64,000 nucleotides of DNA from Lutjanus erythropterus (Eukaryota > Chordata > Actinopteri > Lutjaniformes > Lutjanidae), in the NCBI GenBank assembly GCA_020091685.1, contig CM034607.1, positions 33,477,005-33,541,004 on the forward strand, given 5' to 3'. Positions 12,144 through 24,154 of the stretch are shown here, piece after piece; position 1 is the first letter of the stretch; every line of letters starts with the position of its first letter. The notes under the pieces were generated by a model that was not told the DNA's origin, made no database searches, and saw only the letters and a program-made list of their open reading frames with translations. The position numbers and the translations under genes were made by a program.

Positions 12144-12385
12144 ATTGTGTTCTTAATCACAACAGCAAACCATATCTGCTTTCAATAAACCTGCAACCTA
12201 GAATAATTTTTGGTCGTTTAGCTCGCTGTCATTAGCCACTGTCCAAATTTGTTTACAGTTAATGTAAATACTAATGTGCCGACCATTGTTCTAACTAAAC
12301 ATTAATGCATTAACCATTAATCCAGATAAATAATAATGCATGGACTGTTAAGATAGCTAAATATTAATGTGCTGGCCATGGAATA
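11660..12385. repeat. AT-rich minisatellite: TAAATATTAATGTGCTGACC units
   Basis: Degenerate units such as AGTTAATGTAAATATTAATG, TGCTGACCAGT, AAATATTAATGCATGGACTG, TTAAGCTAG occur at least ten times. A longer module (CCAGAGATGAT, then CTCTTAATCACA, then TTACAGTTAATGTAAATA) repeats at about 11735-11890 and 12035-12275, so there is a higher-order period as well. It directly abuts the promoter-like segment at 11380-11660. Confidence 0.8.
12105..12143. repeat. (AT)n microsatellite
   Basis: About 19 AT units with one GT interruption, inside the minisatellite region. Confidence 0.9.
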
Positions 12386-12421
12386 ATAAAATACATGACA
12401 TCATGTATTTGACTGAACATA

Positions 12422-12423
<2 letters not shown>

Positions 12424-12460
<37 letters not shown>
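12424..12460. repeat. (CA)n microsatellite
   Basis: About 18 uninterrupted AC units at the edge of the minisatellite. Confidence 0.92.
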
Positions 12461-12462
<2 letters not shown>

Positions 12463-13189
12463 ATAATGAGAATTTATTAGCATCCAGTAGTTTGATAATT
12501 TGTACAGCATTTGTTTCATAACAATGCCTTCCTGAGTTGCAGTCTCTTTTGGTAAATAACTTAAAAATTTATTGTGGTAATAAAATATTCAGAGGGAATA
12601 TTTCACATTTTGAGGAGTATAATAGCCTGCATTGTGAGGCAAAACAATACAGGAGATATAAATGCAGGTTAGGTGGTGGTTCGCATTTTTAAACATCACC
12701 TTAACATTAATGCAGCGGTGTGTAGGATGCAGTGTAATCGTGTGCTATAGACTCATTATAGAACTTGACAGGGCTTTGCTACTTTTGCTACCTTTTTTTT
12801 TTCTAGTGGCCACTCGCGGTATTGCAGTGAAAATTTCCCACTGGCCCCAAAAGCCATTTCCCCCACAGGCCACCATTATTAAAGACATGTCTGTAAAACT
12901 GTTCACAGGATGCCTCGAACTGCAAACAAGGTCAAAAATGACTCTTTCTATTGTGAGTTTTTGATCCATTTTTATATATGTAATTTTGGTGAACAAACCT
13001 TTTAAAAGAGAATTAACTATAAAGCTGTAGAAGTATGGTTTATACAATCCCCGGCCTACCATTCCCCATTGTGGTGTATAATCATCTATTATAGTAATTG
13101 ACTCTGCAAGATAAATACCAGACTAATAAAGGTCTGGTATTAATCTCGTGAACTCTCTTCTGTGAATAAATAGGAGTTTAATATGAGTT
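12461..13189. other. No gene seen; probable repeat fragment at 12780-13020
   Basis: TAATTTTGGTGAACAAACCT at about 12980 resembles the end of the element at 30821-32105. The rest shows no coding signal. Confidence 0.4.
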
Positions 13190-13990
13190 TAGGTGGGGTT
13201 GCCCTCCCCTTCCTCCCTGCTTGGAGCTGTTCAATGGCTGCTTGATGAATGGGAGGAAAGCGGGAGGATGGAGGATGCAGAAGCGCCAAGTGATAATGCG
13301 GTGTCATCAGTTACCTTGACAACCACAGCCTGTACATCTAACGTGTTAATTATGAATTTTTGCCAGGAAATTAGCAGAGGCTTGTTCCCTGTTCTTGGCC
13401 CGGCCTCTGTAGCCCAGGCCTCCTGCCTCCATCACTCACTGCCGACTTAAACAACAAGAGAGAAAATATAATATGCAAATCTCTACGGCGCTCTGCCTCA
13501 AGCTCTGGCTCACATTCCTTGGCAATGCAAAGGTAGTGATGAAAAAAGCTACAGGCAGCAGCATCTTAACCCTGCAAAAACAACATTACTGTTTGGACAA
13601 CACATTAACCGTTTAGATGTTTGCTCATTTTGGTTCAAATAATGGAGAAAGACATGACAAAACATAGCATGAAAGACATAAAACCCTGAACTAAAGATGC
13701 ACAGAGTAGTCACGTTTTAGCATCAGCAGGCCTGTCGGTTTTATAACATGCACACAGGCATGTCGGTGGAAAATAACAGATCAAATAAGCGACTTCACAG
13801 GTCAGCAGGCAGTAAATAAAGCCAAGTGTTTCGTGTCGACGCCTGTCAGCATTTCAGCCTCCTCTGGGCGTATTTGAGTGGATAAGTGTTGGTCTTGAGA
13901 TGATCTAATTAGAGGCTCCGGTATAGATTAAATTAATCACATTTTCTAGAATTTAACACATTTTTCAATGCTTTGAATCTGCTTCTTTGT
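13190..13990. promoter_or_regulatory. Possible conserved non-coding segment(s)
   Basis: No repeat words and no spliced frame. Contains ATATGCAAATCTC (an octamer ATGCAAAT) at about 13473, CACATTCCTTGGCAATGC at about 13512, and TCTAATTAGAGGC with ATTAAATTAATCAC at about 13905-13940. These resemble binding-site clusters of developmental enhancers, but the evidence is compositional only. Confidence 0.2.
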
Positions 13991-14384
13991 CTTGCATTTT
14001 TGAGTGATGTATCAGACAGTATGTTGTCCTCTTATTACATGACAAAGCTCCTCTCTGGCTAACATGAAGTTGGATTCACTTTGAACGTTTAATTTATTAA
14101 TGCAAATGAATTCTTTATTTAAAGGCATAATGTATCCCGGAGTTTCTCTCACTGTTGAACAAGTCCAACCAGGGCCGTAGCAAGGATTTTAGAAATACTG
14201 TGTGTGTGAATGACCAACCAGTAGACTTACCTGTCAGTACAGTATTGATCATTTTTAGACAAATTTCTTTAAAAAACAACATTTTTTTTCTGTACATGTT
14301 ATTAAAATCCATACAGGGATGCAACTAAATAAAGAGGAAGCATATTATACTAATTTTATGTTACAAAGTGATTGTCTTTGAGGA

Positions 14385-14610
14385 CTTTTTCCATACATTA
14401 TTTTCACCAAAACTCATACACATGTCATACACAGCACCAAGGTGCAAATGCCTCCATGTCCCACCAGTTACAGAGGACATGACCTCCGTGGTTGCTGCTT
14501 TGCCCTGAGTGCCTGTTAACCCACCCAGAAAATGTCATCATGGTGGGCAGTTCTTGTGTCCCGTGGTCTCTGTTTAGGAATGCCTGTAATCTTTGGCATA
14601 CAAATCATCA
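14385..14610. repeat. First copy of an approximately 240-bp direct duplication
   Basis: CATACATTATTTTCACCAAA, GGACATGACCTCCGTGGTTG, CCCTGAGTGCCTGTTAACC and CTTGTGTCCCGTGGTCTCTG. The two copies start about 600 bases apart. They may be arms of one composite repeat, or two insertions of the same family. Confidence 0.75.
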
Positions 14611-14835
14611 GCTTTAAATATTGTATATTATGAAGCTTTCGAACTACGTACTGATGAACAAACTACAGTAGGGTTGTTCTGATAACTATACAAATCTTGG
14701 AAACACTTCCGGATACAGTCTAAAATACTGGATCATAGTGATAAATAGGCAAGTTTATGCACCAACCCAACATAGTGTAATTTGTTAGCTACGAAATGGG
14801 ATTCTGCTACTTGCCTGCAGCGTCCTGCACACCAT

Positions 14836-14862
14836 TTATTTATTTATTTATTTATTTATAGT
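14836..14862. repeat. (TTTA)n microsatellite
   Basis: About six and a half TTTA units between the two duplicated segments. Confidence 0.85.
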
Positions 14863-14982
14863 GTAAAGGCACTGGTATTTGATTGGTGCTCGGTATTGGA
14901 CAATGCACAAAGTTCAGGTGTCAGAATCAGTATTGGTAAGGACAAAATGTTATTGGAACATGTAGTAATTAGTAACTCAGGA

Positions 14983-15245
14983 GACTATTTCCACATATTA
15001 TTTTCACCAAAACTGAAAGTTATACATAGCACCAAGTTACAAAAACCTCCACATCCCCTAAAATATACAGGACATGACCTCAGTGGTTGCATTTGTGCCC
15101 TGAGTGCCTGTTAACCTGCCCATAAGCATAACATCAAGGTTGGTAGTTTTAGTGGGCAATTTTTGTGTCCTGTGGTCCCTGTTTTCGTGGTTTTTCCCTC
15201 TTCATACTTGTGATTTCTGGCATGAAAATCATAAGATCTAAAGTC
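14983..15245. repeat. Second copy of an approximately 240-bp direct duplication
   Basis: Shares CACATATTATTTTCACCAAA, GGACATGACCTCAGTGGTTG, CCCTGAGTGCCTGTTAACC and TTTGTGTCCTGTGGTCCCTG with the segment at 14385-14610 in the same order and orientation, diverged by perhaps a quarter of positions. Confidence 0.75.
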
Positions 15246-15545
15246 CAGATGATTGTTGTGTTGTGTTGTTATTGACTGTGATGTAGGTACAACAAGATAC
15301 AGGATAGGACAGACAGGTGGGACATGATGTTAGGAGGAATTTGATTTGAACCCAACCTGCTGCTGTTGCTAACTGATGAATCTGAACTCTGCGCCCCTAA
15401 AAGTTGAAGTTGACGTGGATGTCAGGATATTACTGGTCAAAACCGGTTGGATCAAGCCAACAGAAGCATCATATTTTGTTTTACAGGAAGAAAAAATAAT
15501 CAGATTTTGATGTTAAAAATACAAAGAAATAGATTTAATATGTTG

Positions 15546-16119
15546 TTAAAGGGATAGTTTACCCAAAAATGTAAATTCAGTCATTATCTACTCATGCTCA
15601 TGAGTGGGTTTATTTTGTTAGTCTGCAAAACACTACTGGAGTTTCACAGGAAAACAGTGTTGCAGAACAGAATACAAACATGAAATGCCTCCATATTGCT
15701 CATCTGGTGTAATCCAAGTCTCCTAAAGCCCCAACATGCCAAGGTGACTGAAAAAATTAATTCACACCATGTTTTTAGCCTGAATCTTCACTGTAGATCC
15801 TTCAGCTTGGAGCCACATTCACGTGCACATGCACACTGTGTGAACTGAGTGTGTGTGACGGTGTGCAAATGGCATGTCGGAACTTTAGGAGACTTGGATT
15901 ATGCCAGACAAGCAGTGTGGAGGCATTTTATGGTTTCTTTCCAGTTGTTTGAAAACTGGTCACCATTCACTTACATTGTTTGGGAGATTTTGCTGCGCTG
16001 TTTTCCGGTGAAACTCCAGCAGTGTTTTGCAGACTAAAAAAATAAACGCGACCTTCAATCGGCCTTAGAGTCAGTAGATAATAACTGGATTTTCATTTTT
16101 GGGTGAGCTTTCCCTTTAA
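15546..16119. mobile_element. 574-bp foldback MITE with TTAA ends (piggyBac-like)
   Basis: The left end TTAAAGGGATAGTTTACCCA continues AAAATGTAAATTCAGTCATT. The right end, complemented, reads TTAAAGGGAAAGCTCACCCA continuing AAAATGAAAATCCAGTTATT. Deeper segments also pair (AACACTACTGGAGTTTCACA with AACACTGCTGGAGTTTCACC; TAATCCAAGTCTCCTAAAG with its complement), so nearly the whole element is palindromic. TTAA at both edges is the piggyBac signature. No transposase. Confidence 0.85.
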
Positions 16120-16259
16120 ATAGGTGCACAATATGTTAGTTGATGTGATCTAAAAGGGTTCAAAACACATTTTTCATTTCATCCTGACTTTAAATATACA
16201 ATATAGCTCCTGAAACACAAATGGATGAACAAACTAGAGCATATCATCATATTCATAAA

Positions 16260-17000
16260 AAGATCACGTCAACCTGAGAAGTGGAGGACCTGGGTCTGCC
16301 TGCATTGTTTACCTCTCCAGTTAGACTCTCGCCAGCTGCCTTCAACTAATCGTCCATTTCCATGCAGATGAATATTTTATTCCAAGTCTGTAGGTTTCAG
16401 CGGATAGAGCGGCGGTGACCCGAGTTCAGCAGAAACACTGTGGAGGAACCGCAGATGGAGAAGCTACGTGTTGGTCTCTGCAGAAATAGCCAGAGGAGTT
16501 GGCACACATCTACCCAACCGTTTGCCAGCTGTTCCCTCACCAAAGACAACTGTGTTAATCTTTTCATATACATCTCACTATATTAGACACATATCACAGC
16601 AGAAATACAAGGCAGATCAGCAGTATTATGGGGCGTTTAATAACCGTGTTACAGTGATTAAAGGTTGAGCTTGTCGGCAGGGAATTTTCATAACAAAAGC
16701 TTCAAGTATCAATAGATCAATACCCTCGCTAAACTTACAATCGATGCACGGCTGGAGATCAATTCTGTGCAGCACTCTGAATTAAACATGTGGGGGGTTT
16801 CAGTGTGTGTGCAGCTTCCAAGCTCATTATTAAGACCTCATAAGGAGGTTTTGATTTAAAGCATTCATTTAGAAACCATCTCGACAGATTTGGTTTCAAT
16901 TGTCAGCATTAATCATTTATGCCGTTCATGAATAATTAGTGATGAGGCGTTCACTGGTCACATTCTTTAAAGGGAATCTATTTTCATCACTTGATTGTGT
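16260..17000. promoter_or_regulatory. Possible conserved non-coding segment(s)
   Basis: Unique-looking sequence with clustered transcription-factor-like words: TGTTTAC (forkhead-like) at about 16307, CAACTAATCG at about 16345, CATGCAGATGAATATT (octamer-like) at about 16362, and TTAATCATTTATG / GAATAATTAGTGATG at about 16910-16945. No repeat family matched and no coding frame. Judged on texture only; an alignment would decide. Confidence 0.2.
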
Positions 17001-17559
17001 CGAAGCAGAGCTGTCACCAAACCGCAGCGAGACAGGGAACCTTAAACTTAAAAATCTTTTAAGGTCAGCTGATCCCCAAACACTGAGCGTCAGTTTACCT
17101 CCAGAGGAAATAAAACCACGCAGCTGTCAGAGAGAAGTGGACACTGAAAGTTGATTCATGCATCCTTGAGTTTACCTTAAATGGTGCTCAGATTACAGAA
17201 AACATTAAAGCTTTTTATCCCCAGATAAAAAAACAATCACAAATTTTCTGGCAGCATAAAGAAGCATTTTTCTCCAGTCTCGTTTTTTCTCATCTCATGT
17301 CAGATCAATACATCATCCATACTCTTTTATCACTGACTGCTCTTGAAAAATACACTGAAATAAAGTATTTAAATACAGTATTTAGAGATATTATCTAAAA
17401 TGAAAAATAGGCACAGCTACAAAATGCTAAAGATGACAGTAAACGGTGCACGGTTTATGTACAGTCCACAATTATTGTTGACTTTCATGCAGGAGACTGG
17501 AGTTCACATTTTGTCACTGTAGTGTTGTTGGAAGTGGGGAACACGGCCGCAATATTTCC

Positions 17560-17895
17560 TTAAAGGGGTAGTTCACCAAAAATATTTTTAAATTTTTATC
17601 TACTGACCCTCCTGCCAAGTCAGGTTTAGTTTTTTAGTCCACAAAACACTGCAGGAGTTTCACAGGAAAACAGTGTTGCAGAATCTCCCAAACAATGGAA
17701 GTGAATGGTGATCAGTTTTCAAATGTAAAAAAACAAATAAAAAAACATAAAATGCCTCCATACTACTCATATGGTGTCATCCAAGTCTCCTAAAATCCAA
17801 ACATGCCAAGCTGACTTGAATCTTCATTCTAGACCCTTAGCTTAGAGCCACGTTCGGTTGCGTGTGCACACAGTCTGAACTGTCTGAACACAGCA
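17560..17895 (+). mobile_element. Truncated second copy of the TTAA-bounded MITE at 15546
   Basis: TTAAAGGGGTAGTTCACCAA at the left edge, then ATCTACTGACCCTCC, ACTGCAGGAGTTTCACAGGA, AACAGTGTTGCAGAATC, AAATGCCTCCATACTACTCA and AAGTCTCCTAAAATCCAAAC parallel the left two-thirds of the 15546-16119 element. The mirrored right end is missing. Confidence 0.75.
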
Positions 17896-18404
17896 AAACA
17901 ACACAAGATATAGCAAGCAGCTAATATTTCTGAACGGTCCAACAGCAAATAGGTCAGCTCAACATCTGTCTTGCAGCCTTTTATTTTCATGGAGCTCTCA
18001 CCAACAACTAAAAGCCGGTCCAACATTTAGTCCAGCAGCCTCTTGCTCGGTCACTCCCTCTTTTTGTCTTCTTAGCTTCCTCTGTCAGCATCCTCTTCTG
18101 TCTCTTTGCCTCTGCCATGATGTCCATAGAAGCTGCTACGCCCGGTTACGAGTCAGTCGCCCGCTCGCCTGGCTCAGGTGCCCCTTCTGGCATCACTCCC
18201 CGCCAGCATTCCCTGCTGGGTTGCTGCCTCCTTGTCTGACTCACTGGATGCACACTACAGGTCTAAGTCCCCAGGAAACAACAACAACCTCAGAGGTGCA
18301 ACCTACATGCTAAAAAATGGCTAATTAGCACCTGGGATGCTAATGGTACGAGTAAACAAGCTAATAGCCATAACCTTTGCAGTGATGTAGTCATCTTAAC
18401 ACCA

Positions 18405-18650
18405 GAGCTCGCCTTCTGACCTGAAAATGTTCCACCAAAACAAGTTCACCATTGACACTATTTGCAGCAGCATCGTTGCTGCGTCCTGGGCTTAGTGCCT
18501 CCCAAAATGTTTGTGATTGGTTTAAAGAAATGCAAACAAGGCAGGGCATTTTCCCCCTATAGCAGAATATGTATTCATGGAGCCGGACCTTTCTCCAGTG
18601 CGGAGCGCTGTGGAGAGACGTCTGGATATGTGAGACTACCAACCGCCTGA
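18405..18650 (-). repeat. Dispersed repeat containing TTGTGATTGGTTTAAAGAAATGC
   Basis: The words GCAGCATCGTTGCTGCGTCC, GTGATTGGTTTAAAGAAATG, CGGACCTTTCTCCAGTGCGG and AGACGTCTGGATATGTGAGA are ones I recall from a moderately repeated teleost element. Only one copy is in this window, so this rests on recollection. No transposase domain is seen in either frame. Confidence 0.4.
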
Positions 18651-21600
18651 GGCCTGAAAACCTCCTCCTGGTGGTTGAAAAGCTCCTGTGCTAGAGGTGT
18701 GAACACAAACACTCTGGTCTGGGCAGAGTCAGCTTGCTGCACATTTAACTAGATAAAGGCAGCTACAGTTAGCAGTTACTTTAGCAACAAGGAAATTCAA
18801 ATCACGGACAGTTGAGGCGGAGCAGCTGGAGGACATCAGAGGGAAAATCAATTGCACTGAGAACATACCCAAGTTACATACAGCTGTTCATGGAGCAGAG
18901 TGTGAATGAAAGAGGTACCACTGTCCTTAATGCAAGTCAGTATAACATTAAAATCATACTGAAGCTGTTATTTTAGGGTAAACAGTACATGATATTAATT
19001 CACAGGTTTTTATTTTTCAGCAGATAAAGAGGAGCTCAGATTGCCAGGTGTCATCACCAGACACAGTTTCAGTTTCGAAGCAGGTAATCAGTAACAACAT
19101 TCAGTATTGAGCACATTTACAAGTGTGAGGTACAGGTGTGTGTTCAGCTCGTCACGGAGCACATTATAGAAAATACAACAGGGTGAGCTCCAGTTTATAG
19201 ATCGTCATCAGTAAAGAACTGAGGTTGAAAATGATGTTTCTGTGAGCTCTGGATGAAAATGCAACAACACAAAGCTGGAAAAGAGGAAAAAAATGCAGAG
19301 AGATTTTTTTTTTATTCAAGAGCAAAATTAGAGCATGTGGAGGAGGAAGAGATGGCCGAGCAGATATGATTCAGAGGGGGCAGCGTGATGTGAGGTACTT
19401 CTTGAAGAAATGAACCTTTAATGATCCCCTTGGGGATTCAGTGCGACCGTCAGCAGAGGATGAGGAGGGACTCCACTGTTCTGATTAGACGAGGAAGGTC
19501 AAACTCTCAGGTCTCATGCAGCTGACAACACGGCGTTAGCGGACACCTGATTTGTTTTCTATGGCCTTTCTCGATACCCCCACCCCCACCCCCACTGCCC
19601 CCCTCACTCTCTCCTCTGGACAGGAAATCAGTAGAATCCCCCAGAGGATTTCTGCACTCAATATGAGTGCAGGAGAGAGACCACCATCGTCTGCAAGATA
19701 AGTTCAAAGATACAAGGATGTGATCCAGACTATGTGAGGCACATATGAGACTGTTATTAAATGTCAGTCGTGATGGAGGTTCCTATCTTAGCACAGACAC
19801 AAACATTTGGCATGGAATTAGATATTTTTAAAGCAGTTTTTACCAAGTTTCCACCTAGGCTAGCCTTTTTTAGAAGGTTTTTATGAGGTTTATAGAAGGG
19901 CTGTGACGGTTTGGATTTTTTTCTTATTGCAGGTACCAAGAAACATATTACCATTCACTTTCACTTTCACTTCACATACTGTCATTAGCATAGCATAGGT
20001 CCTTTAAGGAACAGGGCAGTGTGCAAGTGAGGGAGAGCAGAGCAGCAGGTGAGTGACGATGCTGCTCAGTGGAGCAGAAACTTATATTTAATACTAAGTT
20101 GTCAGCCTTGCAGTAAATGTACAGTTCAGGTTACAGTGTGTCGGTTAATAAACACTGCATCTTCTCAAGACCAAGAAAAGTCTCATCTATTGTTTCCCAA
20201 CTGCTGAAACAGTAACAGGGTTAGCCCCAAAACAAACTAAGCAGGAAAGGCTAACGTTAAGCTAATGCTAATGCTAGCGTTGTAGCTTTACAACATCAGC
20301 TCTTGTCCAATTATATCCCCTCCAGAAGAATAAATCCAACACCAAAAATCATCTCTAGTTATTTATCCAGTTTTCAATGTTGAAAACTTGTCGACCAATA
20401 AGAGGCTGTGTTTGTGACTTGTGAACCAATCAGAGGTTGTGTTCCTGACTGTGTGACAACACTGACCCATGGATGTATTAAATGATCAATGCACTCATCT
20501 CAGGATAAGATTGACCCTTTGATGACAGCAATGGGCTCAACCCCACGGTAGGCATCACATGACCACGGTATTGCCATAGTTCTGTTATCGACTGGGAAGC
20601 TGAGGGTCCAGCTAAAGACAAAGACTGGGAAAAATGAGTGCTGTTAATATTGTGTTACCTGATGGTCGTACTGCCACTGAAGTAGATTTAAAGTCCACCT
20701 CCAGTCATGTTTTAAACAATATAAAATGTTCTGTAAGAAGTTATAAATTGCCTGATATGTTTTTTTTTTTTTTCAAAATAAGTTTTAATACCTTGTTAAA
20801 GTTGGCTGCCATCTGTGTGAATTATTTCGACAGTTAGTGGGGAGTTTCTACGACACTAGATTAGGCATTCTGATGCCATTTTAGCATTTAGCAAAAAGTT
20901 CAGAAAAAAAAGAAAAGAAAGAAACTCTCGTAATCATAACTTTGAGGCACTGCTAACCTTTGCCTAATGTTAAGACCCCCGACTGCCAGTTTATAGCACT
21001 GTACATAGAGACCAGAAGGAGTGGGCGTTTTTTGTGCAATGAGAAAAATTAATGGGAAAAGAAAGTTCTGACACCCTTGTTTAGTTTTAGTTTGTTGAGT
21101 TTAGTCCAAAAATGCTAAAATATACAGTACATCCAAAAACAATGAATTTATCAACCTTTCTTCAAAACCACACAACAATCAGAACAAAACAGCCAAGGTC
21201 TTCATATGACTCATAACTTCAACATGATGTTCTGTACTGTTGTGCTCGTTTTGTCAGAGGAGGTGTCAGTTTTTATACGGCGAATATCTTTATTTTGCAA
21301 ACAAGCTCAGAGCATCTCAGATGTTGGACAAATTTCAAGTTTTAGAAGCCAGTGTAATCTCATTACCAAACCAGCCAAGCCGGAGCAAACAAAACGCTCT
21401 TGTGCACGTTCCTGTCGGTCAGATGGAGACAGTAAACGAGTTGTGTTTGGTCCCGTTTTAGCATCAGAAGACTGTTGATTGTGGGACAGCTTGTTGCTCT
21501 CCTCTGCTGTCCTGCTCTGATGGGATGTTCTGTGATTGAGTCATAGTTTAGTTTCCCCTGCAGGCTGTTTTCGTGTCACCATCCAATCAGAGGCCACAGA

Positions 21601-22049
21601 CTGGAATAACGCCGCACGAGCCGAGGTGCAGACTGACTCTCGACCTGTGTCGCATCTCATACTTCTACCCCGCTCGATCGTCCTGTCTCATGAAGCTAAA
21701 ACTGCATTAAAAATCTGTGCGAGCCCTCTGAGAGAGGAGGAGAGATGCTGCTGAGGGAGTTTTCACAGTCAGCAGCTGTGCAGAGCCTCCAGCTGTTCAG
21801 TGTGTGATAGCTGGGAAACTTTCTCAGGGCATTTTCCAGTGTCTGCTCCAGCACCACCACCTCCAACGCTCATCTCTATAGTAACATGTATGAACGGATA
21901 AGCGTCAAGCCGGTAGAATGTAGGTCACAGCAAAGATGGCGTCCGCTGGAACGCTGGCACGCTGTAAGGTACGCACGCTCAGGAGCCTGAGAGACGAGGG
22001 TTCCTTTTGAGAATTTAATATTTGAGACAACATCTGATTATCTTAAAGC
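18651..22049. other. No gene seen; scattered repeat ends
   Basis: About 3.4 kb without a supportable coding region. Short pieces look like dispersed-element ends: TTTAATGATCCCCTTGGGGA at about 19417, TTTAAAGTCCACCTCCAGTC at about 20687, and a C-rich (ACCCCC)n tract at 19577-19600. Stems such as CTAATGCTAATGCTAGCGTT occur at about 20260. Confidence 0.5.
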
Positions 22050-23245
22050 AGTGATCCAAAAGCTCTTAGAAACAAGGGTTCCAAAAAGATTCCTCCAGAG
22101 GTGCTGCGGTTCTACCCAGAACCAGTTGCTTCTGAAGGACATTTGTTTTTAAATGTAAGGGTTTGGCAAGGGTTCTTTGTATGACTAAAGGTTCCATTAA
22201 GAACCCTTTTCATCCAAAGAACCCTTTTTGGAAGAAAGATTTTTGAAATCCTTGAACGATTCATTAAAGTTTGTCAACTGATTTTGTACCATTATATAAA
22301 AGGGTTCTCGGTAGAACCCCCTGAGTGGACACTAGATAAAAGCCTGGGAATAGAAAAAGGTTCTTAGTAGAACCTCCAAAATGTCTTTGAGATAAAACCC
22401 TTGGAATATGAAAAGGTTCTTGTTAGAACCTCCTGAGGGTGTTCTGGACACTCCCTGAGTGTTCTAGATAAAACCTTTGAAATATAAAAAGATTCTTGTT
22501 AGAACTCTCTAGGTGAGTTCCAGATAAAACCTTTGAAAAATAAAATTGTTCTCAGTAGAACTACTTGGGTGGGTTCTTGTTAGCACCCTTACAAGGTGGA
22601 AATGTTCTGGATAGGGCCCCTGAGCAGAGTTTTGGATGGAGCCATTGCACCATAGACAGGTTCTCTTTAAAACCTCTCATAGGGGATTGGGTGGAACCTT
22701 TCACAGATTGTTCTACATAAAACCCTATGTTGGGTCCTTGGTAGAACTCTGAAAGGGTTCCAAGAGAATGTTCATAAAAGGTTCTAATAGCAACCAAAAG
22801 AGGTTCTAAAAAAGTTCTTCCAGAAGGGCTTGTGTTCTACCCAGAACCATTTGCTTTTGTCAAACTGTATTGTGAAGGAAACATTCAGCAAGGGTTCTAA
22901 GACTAAGGGTTCCATTTTCATTCAAAGAATCCTTTTGGAATTGAAATCCTTGAACTCTGTCATTAAGGGTTCGTCAACTGTTTTTCGTACCATAATATGA
23001 AAGGGTTCTTGGTAGAACCTCCTGAGTGGGTGCCAGATAAAACCCTTGGAATATTAAAAGGTTCTTGTTAGAACCCCCTGGCTGTGTTCTAGATAAAACC
23101 CTTGAAATTGCCCCCTTGGGTGAGTTCTTTTTGGCACCCTTAGATTGTGGAAACGTTCTAGATAGTGCCCATGGGCAGGTTTTTTTTAAAAAAGGTTCTA
23201 ACAGCAGCCAAAAGGGGTTCTCCTGTGAGGACAAACCAAGAAACC
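22050..23245. repeat. Degenerate GGTTCT...AGAACC tandem array with higher-order duplication
   Basis: Units of about 55-75 bases follow the pattern AAAAGGTTCTTGTTAGAACC, CCTGAGTGGGTTCTAGATAA, AACCCTTGGAATAT. Each unit contains the short palindrome GGTTCT...AGAACC. A larger block beginning near 22075 (AGGTGCTGCGGTTCTACCCA through GTTTGTCAACTGATTTTGTA) recurs near 22815 (AGGGCTTGTGTTCTACCCAG through GTTCGTCAACTGTTTTTCGT), so the array is itself duplicated with a period of roughly 720-740 bases. A third start is visible at about 23200. No gene overlaps. Confidence 0.82.
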
Positions 23246-24154
23246 GCTTCAGGTTCCACTTAGCATCTTTATTTCTGAGAGTGCACGTTGAACAAAATGT
23301 TCTTTTTCACGTACATTTTGCTCGATGTTGTGTTTTTTAAAGCGTAAAGAGGAGGAGGAAGGAAATGAGGTCTTTGTTTCCATCGCTCTTGTTTTCTCCT
23401 CTTTTTCCTCATCGTGCTCAGCCTTTACATCACTTCCTCCGGGGCAGGAGGGAGGGAGGGGGGTGCGTTTGACGCTGCAGTCGGCGCAGCGCTGCTCTCA
23501 GTGGTGGACCTGCCAGACCTCAGTACAGTCAACAGACAGGGATGAGTCAAAGTGTCCTCTGGCCAGCAGAGAGTGCGTCACTCATACACATGAGCAAACA
23601 CATGGATGCACACACACACACATGCGCGCACACACGAACATGTACGACACATATGCAAAGGTACCTGAAGCTCTGCATCTCCAAAATGTCAACATGCATG
23701 GAAACAAAATGCTGCTTTGTTATCAGGACATTGTGAAAGTTTGACTTTTATAGGCTGCATTTCCCTCGAGAGCAGCCAGTAAAGTTAAACTGAAGTGAAG
23801 TCACTTCTAAGAAAGAAGCTTGTCTGCTGTGCATTTTAGAATTTATCCTCCAGGCTTTTGAAAATCTTACAAACTGAGCTGCTGTAGATGGTTTTGTAAA
23901 CACATCAACATCGAGTTGTCTTCGACTTTTTCCAAAAACAAAGACTGTAGCGCCTCCTGTGGGCAGAGTTGTATGACATTTTCACAGACTCGTGGATTAA
24001 AAAAGTTTAGTGACCAATTTTAAATAAATGGTATGTGATTCCCACAATGAACTCATAAACTATGCGCGCCAAGACAAGTAAAAATGTCATGACGAAGGAT
24101 TTTTATGGGCACAAATGGGCGTGGCCTCTATCGGTAGCTGCGGCATTTGCACCA
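23246..24154. other. No gene seen
   Basis: Contains a G-rich patch (about 23447-23465) and mixed CA/TGCA simple sequence (about 23583-23640). No splice-bounded coding segment was recognised on either strand. Confidence 0.5.
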
